Shown here piece by piece: positions 25,044 to 33,887 of a stretch of DNA of 37,044 nt. The notes beneath the pieces are model-generated. The model did no database searches. It was not told the DNA's origin and was given only the letters and a program-made list of their open reading frames with translations. Source of the stretch: Opitutia bacterium (GTDB taxonomy: Bacteria > Verrucomicrobiota > Verrucomicrobiia > Opitutales > Opitutaceae); assembly GCA_947453695.1 (NCBI GenBank), contig CANGHW010000041.1:1-37044 (forward strand), in the 5' to 3' direction. The number at the start of each line of letters is the position of its first letter. The stretch's first letter is position 1. A program made the translations under genes and the position numbers.

Positions 25044-26831
25044 ATGATCCGCGCCCTGCTCTACTTGCGGCTCACTTCGCTCCGCAATCTCGTCGTCTCC
25101 CGCATCAAGCGCTTGCGGCAGCCGAAATATCTTTTCGGCGCCCTCGCCGGAGCCGCCTATTTTTATTTCATCTTCTTCCGCCAGATCAACAGCGGCGCCA
25201 CCGGCCGCGCCGCGAAGAAACTCGCTACCGCGCCGCTCCCCACCGACCTCGCCACCACGCTTCCACTCGTCGCCGCCCTCGGCGCCCTCGCGCTGCTCGG
25301 CGTCGTGCTCCTCGCCTGGATCATTCCGTCCGACAAACCCGGCCTGCGCTTCACCGAAGCCGAAGCGGCCTTTCTGTTTCCCGCGCCGGTCACACGCCGG
25401 ACGCTGATCAACTTTAAACTCCTCGGCTCGCAGTTCTCCATTCTCTTCACGTCACTGTTTTTCACCCTGATCTCCAACCGCTGGAGCTTCCTCGGCGGCA
25501 ACGCCCTCACCCACGCCCTCGGCTGGTGGGTCGTGCTCTCGACGCTCAACCTTCACTTCACGGGTGCGGCCCTCACGATCGGCCATCTCGTCGAGCGGGG
25601 CGTGAGCCCACTGCGCCGCCGCCTCACGCTGCTCGCCGGCCTGCTCATCGCCGTCGCCCTTACCTTGGCGTGGGTCTGGGGTGACATCCAGGGACCCGCC
25701 GCGGCCGACGTCGCCGGCGTCGCACCCTTCAGCCACTACGTGACTGGCGTGCTCAACGGCGGTCTTCTCGGCCTTCTCCTCTGGCCCTTCAAGCTCGTCC
25801 TCGGTCCCTTCCTCGCGCTCGACACCCGCGGCTTCCTCCTCGCGCTCGGGCCCGCGTTTTTGGTCATGCTCGTCCACTACCGCTGGGTGCTGCGGATGGA
25901 ATCCGTCTCGTTCGAAGAGGCCTCGCTCGTGCACGCCGAGAAACGCGCCGCCACCGTCGCCGCCCTGCGCGAGGGTCGCAGCACGCTCGGTCGTCCGGTC
26001 GTCAAGGCCCGCACGGCGCCCTTCTACCTCGCTGACACCGGCCGCCCCGAACTCGCCTTCCTCTGGAAGAATCTCCTCTCCACCGCCCCTTACCTGAATA
26101 TCCGCACCTTCGCCGTGCTCGTTGGCCTCATTCTCGTCGCCAACAAATGGTTTCTCCTCGGTTCCGGGACTGACGTCCGCGCGCTCCGCCTCGTCGTTTC
26201 CTTCACCACGCTCATCGGTGCGGGCTACATTCTGCTCTTCGGCCCGCATCTCGCCCGACAGGACCTGCGCTCGGATTTGCCCAACGCCGACATCCTCAAG
26301 ACTTACCCGATTCCCGGCTGGCAACTCCTCCTCGGCCAACTCCTCACTCCCGTGGTCATCCTCACCGGCCTCGTTTGGCTGGCCGTCCTCACCGCCGCCC
26401 TCGCCTTCGAGCCCAACCGCGCCCTCGCCGCGACCTTCACGCCCGCCGTCCGCGTGGTGATCGCGCTCTCCATCGCCGCCGTCGCCCCGCTGCTCTGCGC
26501 GTTGCAGCTCCTCGTGCTGAATGGCGCCACGCTCATCTTCCCTGCGTGGTTTCACTCGGCCCGTGGCCACGGCGGCGGCATCGAGGTCATGGGCCAGCGC
26601 CTGATTTTCTTCGTCGGCCAACTCCTCGTTATGCTGGCCGCCCTTCTGCCCGCCGCGCTCGCGGCGTTTGCACTGATCTTCGCGAGCCTGTGGCTCATCG
26701 GCGTGCTTGCCGCTGTCGCCCTCGCCACCACCGCCGTCCTCGTGATCCTCGCCACCGAAGTCGGCCTCACCCTCTGGTGGCTCGGCGAGCGCTTCGAAAA
26801 ATTCGACCTTTCCGCCGAGCTCCGTCCATGA
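25044..26831 (+). CDS. ABC exporter permease
   Basis: A 595-residue polytopic membrane protein that partners with the preceding ATPase. It begins MIRALLYLRLTSLRN and contains a conserved-looking FTEAEAAFLFPAPVTRRTLINFKLLGSQ segment near residues 107-135, in which A-F-L-F-P-A-P and R-R-x-L-x-x-x-K are the recognisable pattern of putative ABC exporters. About 10-12 hydrophobic helices occur in two groups, separated by a polar region near residues 290-340. The substrate is unknown. Its TGA overlaps the ATG of the zincin-like gene (ATGA), implying translational coupling. Confidence 0.85.
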   Translation: MIRALLYLRLTSLRNLVVSRIKRLRQPKYLFGALAGAAYFYFIFFRQINSGATGRAAKKLATAPLPTDLATTLPLVAALGALALLGVVLLAWIIPSDKPGLRFTEAEAAFLFPAPVTRRTLINFKLLGSQFSILFTSLFFTLISNRWSFLGGNALTHALGWWVVLSTLNLHFTGAALTIGHLVERGVSPLRRRLTLLAGLLIAVALTLAWVWGDIQGPAAADVAGVAPFSHYVTGVLNGGLLGLLLWPFKLVLGPFLALDTRGFLLALGPAFLVMLVHYRWVLRMESVSFEEASLVHAEKRAATVAALREGRSTLGRPVVKARTAPFYLADTGRPELAFLWKNLLSTAPYLNIRTFAVLVGLILVANKWFLLGSGTDVRALRLVVSFTTLIGAGYILLFGPHLARQDLRSDLPNADILKTYPIPGWQLLLGQLLTPVVILTGLVWLAVLTAALAFEPNRALAATFTPAVRVVIALSIAAVAPLLCALQLLVLNGATLIFPAWFHSARGHGGGIEVMGQRLIFFVGQLLVMLAALLPAALAAFALIFASLWLIGVLAAVALATTAVLVILATEVGLTLWWLGERFEKFDLSAELRP

Positions 26832-27199
26832 CCCCCGCCGAGCTCACCGCCCTCGCCGCCTCTACGGTCGGTGCCGCCCAACGCCAGCTCCCTCCGGAAC
26901 TCCGCCCCCTCGCCCGCGGAGTCGCCGTGCACTACGAAGCCAAGCCCCACCCCGACCTCATCGCCGAAGGCTGGCCCGCCGATATTCTCGGCTTGTTCAC
27001 CGGTAGCGCCCACGGCCAGGAGCTCGCCCACGACAACCCCGCCCCGCCGCAAATCCTGCTCTACGTGGATAACCTCTGGGACTTCGCCGAGGGCGATGTG
27101 GAGATCTTCCGCGAGGAATGCCACGTCACCTATCTGCACGAACTCGGCCACTATTTCGGCTGGAACGAAGACGACCTCACCGCCCGCGGCCTCGACTGA
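26828..27199 (+). CDS. zincin-like metallopeptidase family protein
   Basis: A 123-residue protein of the short zincin-like metallopeptidase family (PF06262 type). The HELGHYFGWNEDDL motif near residues 104-117 carries the HExxH zinc site and the usual following Asp/Glu-rich end. The N-terminal part (residues 5-60) contains the PPELRPLARGVAVHYEAKP segment expected before it. Members are about 110-140 residues, so it is complete. The start overlaps the permease stop by four bases. Actual peptidase activity has not been shown for most of the family, and a role in exporter maturation is only suggested by the coupling. Confidence 0.85.
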   Translation: MTPAELTALAASTVGAAQRQLPPELRPLARGVAVHYEAKPHPDLIAEGWPADILGLFTGSAHGQELAHDNPAPPQILLYVDNLWDFAEGDVEIFREECHVTYLHELGHYFGWNEDDLTARGLD

Positions 27200-27226
27200 G
27201 TCGCCGTCTCAATCCCCTGCCCCGTG

Positions 27227-28612
27227 ATGTCCCGACCGACCGACCTCGCGCCCCCTCCTCCCCCTGCGTGGGAACGTCGCGCCATCCTCGTCCTGCTCGG
27301 CCTCTTTCTCGTTCTCGGCACCAACCATATTATTCACGGCGCCTATCAGGGGCAGGACTACAGCATGCACGTCGGCAGTGTCTCGCGCCTCCTCGCTCAC
27401 CCGCACGAGTGGTTCACGCAGGACTTTACCAACCGACCGCTCATCTACTGGATCGCCCTCGATGTCATGGCGCTCACCGGTGATTGGGCGACGCAGGAGC
27501 TTACCGCCGCGCTCTTCGTCCTCTTTAACGCCGCTGCCCTCGCCCTCTTTTACGATTGCTCGCGCCGTTGCATCGCCTCGCCCGCCCTTCGCGTCGCCGC
27601 CCTCGCCCTCCTCGCGACCCTCCCAGTCACGCAGATCACCGCCGTCGTCTTCGCGGCCGACGCGATGGCCCCACCTTTCTTCGCGCTCCTCTGCTGGAGC
27701 CTCCTGCGCTGGACTGAAGTCTCCGTGCCGCGCGCCATCTTCGGCTACGCCGCCCTCGTCGGCGCGGCCCTCGCACTCGGCAACTTTGCCAAGTTCACCT
27801 TCATCGGACTGCCCGTCGTCGTCCTCTTCCTCGCTCTCGTCCTCCGCCGATGGCAGCGCGTCTCGGCCCGTCACCTCCTCGCGCTGCTCATCCTCGGCAT
27901 CACCGCCCCCTTCGCCGTCGGGGGCTGGCTGCACCACCGTGCCACCAACCAGTTCAAGAATACCGCCGACTGGCACGCCTTCGATTGGCGGGGCACCGGC
28001 GAGATGACGTGGCGCAGCCTGCTGGGCTGGCGCACCACTGACACCCGCATCTTTGCCGCCCCTATTTATTGGGAACGCGTCGAGCTCGCCGGTCGCGTCG
28101 TCATGCCGATGCTCGAAGCCAACGCCTACAGCTACCCCGCCCTCCTGCACCTCGCCACCTTCACCGACGTGCTCAACTTCGGCCCAGGCGGCGTCCACCG
28201 CTCGCACCTCCCCCGCCCCGCGCCACAACAAGCTGCCGCCTGCTGGTCCGTTCGCACCGGTCTCTGCTTCACCCTCGCCGCCGCCGCCGCGTTTGTCGTT
28301 TTTTGGTGGCGCTTCATTCGCGCGGCGCTCTTCCCCCACCGCGCGCCCGCGCCCTCCACCGCGTGGGTCCTCTGGTCAGTCCCGGCCTTGGCGTGGCAAC
28401 TCGCCATCATGGTCCCGCTGCCCTTCGTGCACCACGCCTACGACTGGGGCTACTGGCTCCCGCGCCTCGTCCTGCCCTCCCTCTGGTGCTTCGGCTGGGG
28501 ACTCTTTGTGCTGCTCGACGAAATCCTCCGCCCTCACCGCCGGCTGGCCTTCGCCGTCTTCACCCCCACTTTGCTCCAGGCCGCCCTGCACCTGCGTAGC
28601 ACATGGTTTTGA
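27227..28612 (+). CDS. GT-C fold membrane glycosyltransferase-like protein
   Basis: A 461-residue membrane protein with about 9-11 helices. It has the general pattern of GT39/GT-C proteins: a short cytosolic N-terminus, a first helix, then a loop with GAYQGQDYSMHVGSVSRLL that places an Asp where the catalytic acid usually lies. No specific GT family is certain. GT-C enzymes move sugars from lipid-linked donors to proteins, lipids or glycans on the outer face. A GTG at 27224 precedes the ATG at 27227; I prefer the ATG. The 3' end overlaps the next gene by 10 nt, and both probably act in the same process. Confidence 0.72.
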   Translation: MSRPTDLAPPPPPAWERRAILVLLGLFLVLGTNHIIHGAYQGQDYSMHVGSVSRLLAHPHEWFTQDFTNRPLIYWIALDVMALTGDWATQELTAALFVLFNAAALALFYDCSRRCIASPALRVAALALLATLPVTQITAVVFAADAMAPPFFALLCWSLLRWTEVSVPRAIFGYAALVGAALALGNFAKFTFIGLPVVVLFLALVLRRWQRVSARHLLALLILGITAPFAVGGWLHHRATNQFKNTADWHAFDWRGTGEMTWRSLLGWRTTDTRIFAAPIYWERVELAGRVVMPMLEANAYSYPALLHLATFTDVLNFGPGGVHRSHLPRPAPQQAAACWSVRTGLCFTLAAAAAFVVFWWRFIRAALFPHRAPAPSTAWVLWSVPALAWQLAIMVPLPFVHHAYDWGYWLPRLVLPSLWCFGWGLFVLLDEILRPHRRLAFAVFTPTLLQAALHLRSTWF

Positions 28613-30447
28613 CCACGCCCTCCGCCGTGAACGCCACCCGCCGCCTCACGCTGCTCCTCGGCGCCTTGCTCGCCGTCTTCACCGCGTGGAACGCCCACGC
28701 GGTCATCGGCTTCGACTTCGTTCCGTGGGACGACGACATCAACATCTACTTCAATCCCCACCTCGGCCCGCCCAGCGCGCCGTCGCTGGAGTGGATGTTC
28801 ACGGATCTGTCCTACATGCGGCGCTACGTGCCGTTGGGCTGGCTCAGCCTCTCGTCGATCTACGCCGTCAGTGGACTTTCCCCGCTCGGCTACCACGCGG
28901 CCAACCTCGCCCTGCACGTCACCAATACCCTCCTCCTCTTCTCGCTGCTGCTACGCCTGCTCATGCACTGGGGCGCTCGCCACGAAGCGCGCACCATCGC
29001 CTGCGCGGCCCTCGGCGCCGGGCTCTGGGCACTGCATCCCTTTCGCGCCGAGACGATCGGTTGGGCCTCGGGCGTATTTTACGGATCAGCCGGCACACTC
29101 GCCTTGCTGGCGATGCACAGCTACCTGCGGGTGATCACCACCGACGGCGCACGGTCCCGCCTCTGGCTGGTCGCAACGGCCCTCGCCTACCTCGGCTCGC
29201 TCCTCGCCTACCCGCTCGGCCTCGGTCTGCTCGGCATCTTTGTGCTGCTCGACGTCGCGGAAGCGCTGCGGCCCCACCCAGCCCCGCGTCCGTTTCGCCG
29301 GGTCGTGCGAGAAAAGCTCCTGCTCGCGCTACCTTGCCTCCTTGTTCTCACCCTCACGGTCACGGCGAGCACGTCCGCCCGGGCATTCTGGGGCAAGCCA
29401 CCGAGCCTCGATGAATTCGGCTGGCTGCCGCGGGCCGCCCAAGCCGTCTACAGCTGGTCCAACTACCTCTGGCGCCGGTGGTGGCCCGTCGATCTGACCC
29501 CGGCCCCGACCCGCCTCCTCGATTTCACGCCCACCGAGCCGATCTTCTGGCTCTCGGGCCTCGCTTTGACCGTCATCACCATCGCCCTCTTCGCTCGCCA
29601 TCAGTGGCGCCGGGGACCGCTGCTGTGGTGGCTGGCCTTTCTCTGCCTCCTCGCTCCCCTGCTGGGCTTCATGGAGCGGCCGTATTTCCCCTGCGACCGC
29701 TACGACTACTTCGCCGGCATGGTGGTGAGCGCGGCGATCGCATTTGCACTCCATCGCCTCAGCCCCCGCCTGCTGTTTCCCGTCGTGGCCGCTGCCCTCG
29801 TCGGCCTCCTCGCCCTCGCGTGGGCCCAGCGTCAACAACTCCAGATCTGGCAAAACGCGGACACGCTCAACTCCCGCCTGATCGCCACCTCCGACCACCT
29901 CGGCTTTCGCGTCAAACAATACGAAGCCTGGATCAACCACCACGCCCGGCGAGGTGATCACGCCCGCGCCGCAGCGATCCTCGCCGAATGCGAGCGCCTG
30001 TGCGGCCCCGGTCCCTGGCTCGACGACCTGCGCCGCATCCTCGCCGCCCCTGCCGCCTCCGCTGCCGCGCTACACACTCGGCTCGCCCTCGACTTCAGCC
30101 GGGGCGGCCGCCGCACCGAGGCCCGTGAACACCTCCGGGCCGCCCTCCACCTCGATGCCAGCTTCGCGCCCGCCGCCTATAACTACGCGGTCCTGCGCGC
30201 GCTCGATGGCGAGCCGCTCGAAGCACTCCACTGGTATTTCAACGGCGTCGCCCGCACTCCGTCCGAGCTTCCTCCCGCCGCCCGTCGCCGCGGACTTTCC
30301 TTAATCGCAGAATCGTTTGCCGCGAATGACCGCCCCAAACTCGCCAGCCATGCGCTTGGGCTCGCCCTCCGCGAACCTGGACCACCCGACGAGACCGCCG
30401 CCCTCCAAAACCGCCTGCAATACCTCTCCGCCCGGACCAAACTCTAA
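28603..30447 (+). CDS. TMTC-like membrane protein with C-terminal TPR region
   Basis: A 614-residue protein. Residues about 15-420 are a polytopic membrane domain that opens with GFDFVPWDDDINIYFNPHL (residues about 35-53), the first-loop DD motif typical of TMTC/Tmem260-like and related GT-C proteins. Residues about 440-614 are soluble and helical with TPR-type spacing (AREHLRAALHLDASFAPAAYNYAVLRAL, in which A, Y, A, L positions match TPRs). TMTC proteins are O-mannosyltransferases in animals; bacterial homologues are assigned only as probable glycosyltransferases. It overlaps the previous GT-C gene by 10 nt, so the two are coupled. No terminator is evident before the SYLF gene 123 nt downstream. 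Confidence 0.75.
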   Translation: MVLTTPSAVNATRRLTLLLGALLAVFTAWNAHAVIGFDFVPWDDDINIYFNPHLGPPSAPSLEWMFTDLSYMRRYVPLGWLSLSSIYAVSGLSPLGYHAANLALHVTNTLLLFSLLLRLLMHWGARHEARTIACAALGAGLWALHPFRAETIGWASGVFYGSAGTLALLAMHSYLRVITTDGARSRLWLVATALAYLGSLLAYPLGLGLLGIFVLLDVAEALRPHPAPRPFRRVVREKLLLALPCLLVLTLTVTASTSARAFWGKPPSLDEFGWLPRAAQAVYSWSNYLWRRWWPVDLTPAPTRLLDFTPTEPIFWLSGLALTVITIALFARHQWRRGPLLWWLAFLCLLAPLLGFMERPYFPCDRYDYFAGMVVSAAIAFALHRLSPRLLFPVVAAALVGLLALAWAQRQQLQIWQNADTLNSRLIATSDHLGFRVKQYEAWINHHARRGDHARAAAILAECERLCGPGPWLDDLRRILAAPAASAAALHTRLALDFSRGGRRTEAREHLRAALHLDASFAPAAYNYAVLRALDGEPLEALHWYFNGVARTPSELPPAARRRGLSLIAESFAANDRPKLASHALGLALREPGPPDETAALQNRLQYLSARTKL

Positions 30448-30570
30448 CCGACGCCTCGCCGGCCAATCACCGCCACCCCAAGGATCGGCGGGAACCGCCC
30501 TCACTCCGCGCTTTCCAATTCCGGCTCGCCGTGCCTACATCGCGGCTCATTCCATCCCGTTCGCACCGTC

Positions 30571-31245
30571 ATGAAGAAATTTCTGCTCCTCTCCCTCGTC
30601 GCCCTTTTTGGCGCCGCCTTCGCTCGCGCTGAGGTCACGCGCGCCGACCTCGTCGACCGCATCGAGACCTGCGAAGCCATCCTCCAGGAGTTTCAACACG
30701 GCCCGCACGCCGTGCCGGCCAATATTCTCCGCTCCGCCAAGGCGCTCGTCATCGTCAACCAGTTCAAGGCCGGTTTTCTCATCGGCGTGAAAGACGGCTA
30801 CGGCGTCATCCTCGTGAAACAACCCAACGGCCGCTGGAGCCTCCCCGTCCTCATCAGTGCCGGCGAAGCCAGCTTCGGCCTTCAACTCGGCGCCACCGCC
30901 GTCGAGAGCGTCTACGTCATCACCGACGCCAATACCCCCAAGCTTCTTTTCAACAAACGCTTCAACGTCGGTGTCGACGCCAAGGCCATCGCCGGCCCCA
31001 AGAACGCCGAAGCCGAGCGCTACAACGCCGAGATCCTCCGCACGCCGATGCTCATCTACACCAAGGTCGCCGGCCTCTACGCCGGTGCCACCGTCAAGGC
31101 CGGTCACCTCTCCCGCAACGACTCGGCCAACTTCCTCCTCTACGATACCAAATACACCATGCCCGAGCTCCTCTACAGCGACTGGGTCAAGGCGCCGAAG
31201 GAAGTTCAACCGTTGATGGAGCTCGTCCAGCGCCTCGCGCCCTGA
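30571..31245 (+). CDS. exported SYLF (Ysc84-type) lipid-binding domain protein
   Basis: A 224-residue protein. A signal peptide (about residues 1-20, ending FARA) is followed by the SYLF domain: AVPANILRSAKALVIVNQFKAGFLIGVKDGYGVI (about residues 46-79, key pattern P-x-x-I-L-x-x-A-K-x-L-x-I) and WSLPVLISAGEASFGLQLGA. The domain binds phosphoinositides in eukaryotes; the bacterial role is unknown, but the proteins are exported or envelope-bound. A terminator follows, so it may be a single-gene unit or the end of the ABC/GT-C cluster. Confidence 0.87.
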   Translation: MKKFLLLSLVALFGAAFARAEVTRADLVDRIETCEAILQEFQHGPHAVPANILRSAKALVIVNQFKAGFLIGVKDGYGVILVKQPNGRWSLPVLISAGEASFGLQLGATAVESVYVITDANTPKLLFNKRFNVGVDAKAIAGPKNAEAERYNAEILRTPMLIYTKVAGLYAGATVKAGHLSRNDSANFLLYDTKYTMPELLYSDWVKAPKEVQPLMELVQRLAP

Positions 31246-31288
31246 GCCGCATCGCGACCTTAGCCGATCACGGTCGCAGCAGCATCCC

Positions 31289-31319
31289 GCCCGGACTACC
31301 CGTCCGGGCTTTTTCTTTT
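31289..31319 (+). terminator. intrinsic terminator after the SYLF gene
   Basis: GCCCGGAC and GTCCGGGC form an 8-bp stem around TACCC and are followed by TTTTTCTTTTC on the plus strand. Confidence 0.85.
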
Positions 31320-31366
31320 CTTCCCGCTCCTTCTAGCATTTTCCATTCGTCTCCGACCCTTATTCC

Positions 31367-31777
31367 ATGAGCGCCCTTATCTCCGGATTCCATCACGTCT
31401 GCGTCAAAACCCGCGACTGGGATCGCACGATGTCTTTTTACAAGGACACCCTCGGCTTCGTGGAAAAGATCGCCTGGCGTGCCGCGCCCCAGCGGGCCGT
31501 CATGCTCAACGCCGGCGATGGCAACTACCTCGAGGTCTTCGAAGACCTCGCCTACACTCCCGCAGCCAATGGCGCCGTCATCCATTTCGCCCTCCGCACC
31601 GCGCAGCTCGATGAAGTCGCCTCACGCGTTCGCGCCACGGGAGCCAAGATCACCATGGAACCCAAGGACGTCACCATCGCGACCACCAACGCCCACGTCC
31701 CGGTCCCGATCCGCATCTTTTTCTGCGAAGGCCCCAACGGCGAGATCATCGAGTTCTTCCAAAACTCGCTCACATGA
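31367..31777 (+). CDS. VOC (glyoxalase/bleomycin resistance) family protein
   Basis: A 136-residue cytosolic protein with the paired beta-alpha-beta-beta-beta modules of the vicinal oxygen chelate superfamily. FHHVCVKTRDWDRTMSFYKDTLGF opens the first module, and a GDGNYLEVFED strand and IHFALRT strand follow. GEIIEFFQNSL closes the fold. The probable metal ligands are a His near residue 9, Glu near 56, His near 67 and Glu near 128, as in glyoxalase I relatives. The substrate is unknown. Its stop overlaps the start of the next small gene (ATGA). Confidence 0.88.
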   Translation: MSALISGFHHVCVKTRDWDRTMSFYKDTLGFVEKIAWRAAPQRAVMLNAGDGNYLEVFEDLAYTPAANGAVIHFALRTAQLDEVASRVRATGAKITMEPKDVTIATTNAHVPVPIRIFFCEGPNGEIIEFFQNSLT

Positions 31778-32034
31778 ATTCCCCCACCGACCCGGCCGCT
31801 CCCGCCACTGCGGCGGCGGAGGCCACGCCCCGAGGCACCCCTGCTGCCTATCTCGGCATCGCCGCCCTCGTCCTGCTGGGCACCGGCCTCTTTGCCGCCG
31901 CTGCGTTCGCCCAGGTGCGCCGACCCGAAAACGCCCCGCCAGCCCGCATCCTCGGCGTCCCGGCTTGGACCCTCGCCAGCGCCGGTTTCGTTAGCACCCT
32001 CGCCGGTGGCCTCTGGCTCCGCCGACTCGTCTGA
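31774..32034 (+). CDS. small two-helix membrane protein
   Basis: An 86-residue protein with a Pro/Ala-rich N-terminus and two hydrophobic helices (about residues 26-46 and 63-80). The four-base ATGA overlap with the VOC gene supports it as real. No family is recognised. It ends 66 nt before the convergent cinA-like gene, with a REP-like hairpin between. Confidence 0.6.
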   Translation: MNSPTDPAAPATAAAEATPRGTPAAYLGIAALVLLGTGLFAAAAFAQVRRPENAPPARILGVPAWTLASAGFVSTLAGGLWLRRLV

Positions 32035-32073
32035 GGCAGCGACGGGCGCCCCTGCCCGCCCTCATCCTCAACC

Positions 32074-32098
32074 GTGGGGCAGGCTTTACGCCTGCCAT
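32074..32098. repeat. REP-like hairpin, variant 1
   Basis: GTGGGGCAGGCTTTACGCCT with GCCAT: a 7-bp stem (GGCAGGC / GCCTGCC) around TTTAC. It has the same layout as copies at 33736-33760 and 33853-33877 but with a compensated G:C to A:T pair in the stem, which shows the hairpin itself is maintained. It lies between convergent genes. Confidence 0.7.
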
Positions 32099-32099
32099 C

Positions 32100-32630
32100 T
32101 CACGCCCGCTCCTCGCGCAACCACGCGCCCAGTTCTGCGAGTGCCGTTTCCGCGACGATCGCCTGCACGTCCACGCGCTTTGCTCCCGGGCACTCCACGC
32201 GCCCGCGTCGCAGGCTAAATTCGTTTTTCTTTCCGGCCACGCGCCAGGCCACCGCCCACCACGCCAGGGGCACCGCCACGCCGTCCGTCGGCGCAGGCTC
32301 CGCGTAGCCCGTCGTCGCCACGCCAACGTCCGCCCCGAACAACTCGCATGCGCCCAGCGCCATTTCTTCGGCCACCCGCGACGACACGCAGTTCACCGCC
32401 TTCGCGTGCTTTCGGTCCACGCCGAGCAACTTCACCTTCTGCTCCAATGTATACGCGGTCACTCCGCCGCGGAAATATCCCGACGCCCCCGACACACTCG
32501 CGACCGCCGCCTGCACGTGGCCAGCCGTCAGGCTCTCCGCCACCGCGAGTGAGAGCTTCGGCTCCGCCAGCATCATCACCTTGAGTTCCGCCGCCGGGCC
32601 CAGTTTTTGCGTCCGTTTTTTCGCGCTCAT
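32100..32630 (-). CDS. CinA C-terminal (PncC type) nicotinamide-nucleotide amidase family protein
   Basis: A 176-residue protein of the CinA-C family. LSLAVAESLTAGHVQAAVASVSGASGYFRGGVTAYT (residues about 27-62) carries the family signature A-E-S-x-T-x-G and S-x-x-F-x-G-x-x-x-Y. GVATTGYAEP near residue 103 is the usual second motif. Stand-alone members (PncC) deamidate NMN to NaMN. It lacks the N-terminal COG1058 domain of full CinA. The start overlaps the upstream stop (ATGA), so it is coupled to the phosphoesterase-like gene. Confidence 0.85.
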   Translation of the reverse strand: MSAKKRTQKLGPAAELKVMMLAEPKLSLAVAESLTAGHVQAAVASVSGASGYFRGGVTAYTLEQKVKLLGVDRKHAKAVNCVSSRVAEEMALGACELFGADVGVATTGYAEPAPTDGVAVPLAWWAVAWRVAGKKNEFSLRRGRVECPGAKRVDVQAIVAETALAELGAWLREERA

Positions 32631-33658
32631 TTTTCGTCCTCCTTCTTCGCCGCCTTTTTTGGCCGCGGCAACACCGGCAGCGCATTTTCTGGCACGATCA
32701 GCGGACCCGCCAGAAACACCTGAGGCGCCCCCGGATCTACCACGACCTGCACCGCGTGGATATCGCCTGCGCCGAACGTCTCCAACCGCGTCACGTTGTC
32801 CAATTTCTCTCCACTGGGAAACTTGATCTTCGGTTCCAACCGGTAGCGGTGCTCATCCGCGTGCACGAGCAGCACCGGCCTTGCAAAGGCCTTCGCCTCC
32901 TGTTCGACCGTCGCAAGGAACCGCGTAAACCCCGAAGCTGAGCCATCCTTTTCCGCCGAGCCGAAAGGCTCGGCTTGGAAAAACAGCGCCACTCCCGGCG
33001 CTCCGTTCGCGCGTGCCGCCGCAAACGTCCCTCGCACCCACGCCACGTTGGCCGCATCGCGCTCCTCAAATTCCAGCAATGCTCCCGGCACCTTCGCCTG
33101 CCGGTTGTTGTTGCTCCCCACTACGTGCACCGTCGCAAACACCACCCCGCCGAGCGTCCAGCGCGCATTCTCGACGAACTTTTCAAAGCCCCTGTCCCGT
33201 CGCTGGGTCACGAGCGGAATCGGCGCCTTACCCAGACTGCGTTCGCTCCCGAAATACTCCGCCCGCACTCTGGCCAGCCACACCAGCGGATCCTGCTTCA
33301 CCCCGCCAATCCGGTTGTTGTCCCGATGCACATCGGTCCACTCGTTATCACCAGGCGTATAGATCACCGCGCCTTCCAGTCCATCGAACCACGTGTGCAC
33401 TTGCTTCAAAAATGACTCCGACGGCGGCTCGCTGCCGCCTTTCGTGTCGCCGCAATGCACCGTAAACGCGGGCCGCCGCCGGTTGATCTCCGCCAGCAGA
33501 CGCTCATACGCGGCAAAGTTCTCCGCCCCGTAGGGCATGCAACCCATGGCCACAAACGAGAACGACTCGGGCGCTTTCGCCCCCGCCGTCTCCGCACCAT
33601 GCCCCACCCACAGCGCCGCCAGCCCGCACGTGACCCCGAGGAAAAATCGTCGCTTCAT
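32627..33658 (-). CDS. exported metallophosphoesterase-like protein
   Basis: A 343-residue protein with a signal peptide (about residues 1-21, [12 protein letters not shown]). The calcineurin-like pattern is partly visible: [10 protein letters not shown] near residue 35, VHCGDTKGG near residue 67 and [10 protein letters not shown] near residue 97. In related exported proteins the first motif has GDxPY with an Asp metal ligand; here that residue is Cys, which would weaken one metal site. The C-terminus ends in a Lys/Ala/Glu tail. The physiological substrate is unknown. It is the first gene of a two-gene unit with the cinA-like gene. Confidence 0.75.
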   Translation of the reverse strand: MKRRFFLGVTCGLAALWVGHGAETAGAKAPESFSFVAMGCMPYGAENFAAYERLLAEINRRRPAFTVHCGDTKGGSEPPSESFLKQVHTWFDGLEGAVIYTPGDNEWTDVHRDNNRIGGVKQDPLVWLARVRAEYFGSERSLGKAPIPLVTQRRDRGFEKFVENARWTLGGVVFATVHVVGSNNNRQAKVPGALLEFEERDAANVAWVRGTFAAARANGAPGVALFFQAEPFGSAEKDGSASGFTRFLATVEQEAKAFARPVLLVHADEHRYRLEPKIKFPSGEKLDNVTRLETFGAGDIHAVQVVVDPGAPQVFLAGPLIVPENALPVLPRPKKAAKKEDEK

Positions 33659-33735
33659 GCGCGAGACGCTACGCGGCGGTGCTCAAAACAAAAGCGCGTT
33701 TCCGTCACAATCCCGCGACCACGCCTCCGCCTAAT

Positions 33736-33760
33736 GTGGGGCGGGCTTTACGCCCGCCAT
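33736..33760. repeat. REP-like hairpin, variant 2, copy 1
   Basis: GTGGGGCGGGCTTTACGCCC with GCCAT: stem GGCGGGC / GCCCGCC, loop TTTAC. It is identical to the copy at 33853-33877. Confidence 0.8.
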
Positions 33761-33773
33761 CCGTCACCGCGCC

Positions 33774-33829
33774 TCACTTCAACTCCACGCCCACCGGACA
33801 GTGGTCGCTCCCGAGCACGTGCGGCTCGA
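33774..33829 (-). pseudogene. detached copy of the last 18 codons of exodeoxyribonuclease III
   Basis: Read on the minus strand this 56-nt piece encodes EPHVLGSDHCPVGVELK and a stop, as in the intact gene at 33888-33943. The two nucleotide differences (GAT/GAC and GGT/GGC) are both synonymous third-position changes. It has no start and follows the true stop, so it is non-functional as a gene. Confidence 0.85.
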
Positions 33830-33852
33830 CCGCGACCACGCCTCCGCCTAAT

Positions 33853-33877
33853 GTGGGGCGGGCTTTACGCCCGCCAT
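33853..33877. repeat. REP-like hairpin, variant 2, copy 2
   Basis: Second identical copy of the hairpin, exactly 117 nt from the first, immediately after the xth stop codon in the direction of transcription. It has no U tract, so it is not a standard terminator. Confidence 0.8.
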
Positions 33878-33887
33878 CCGTCACGCC

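Noticed and set aside
33853..33877. standard terminator for xth
   Set aside because: The hairpin lies after the xth stop but lacks a U tract; the same hairpin elsewhere behaves like a repeat family.
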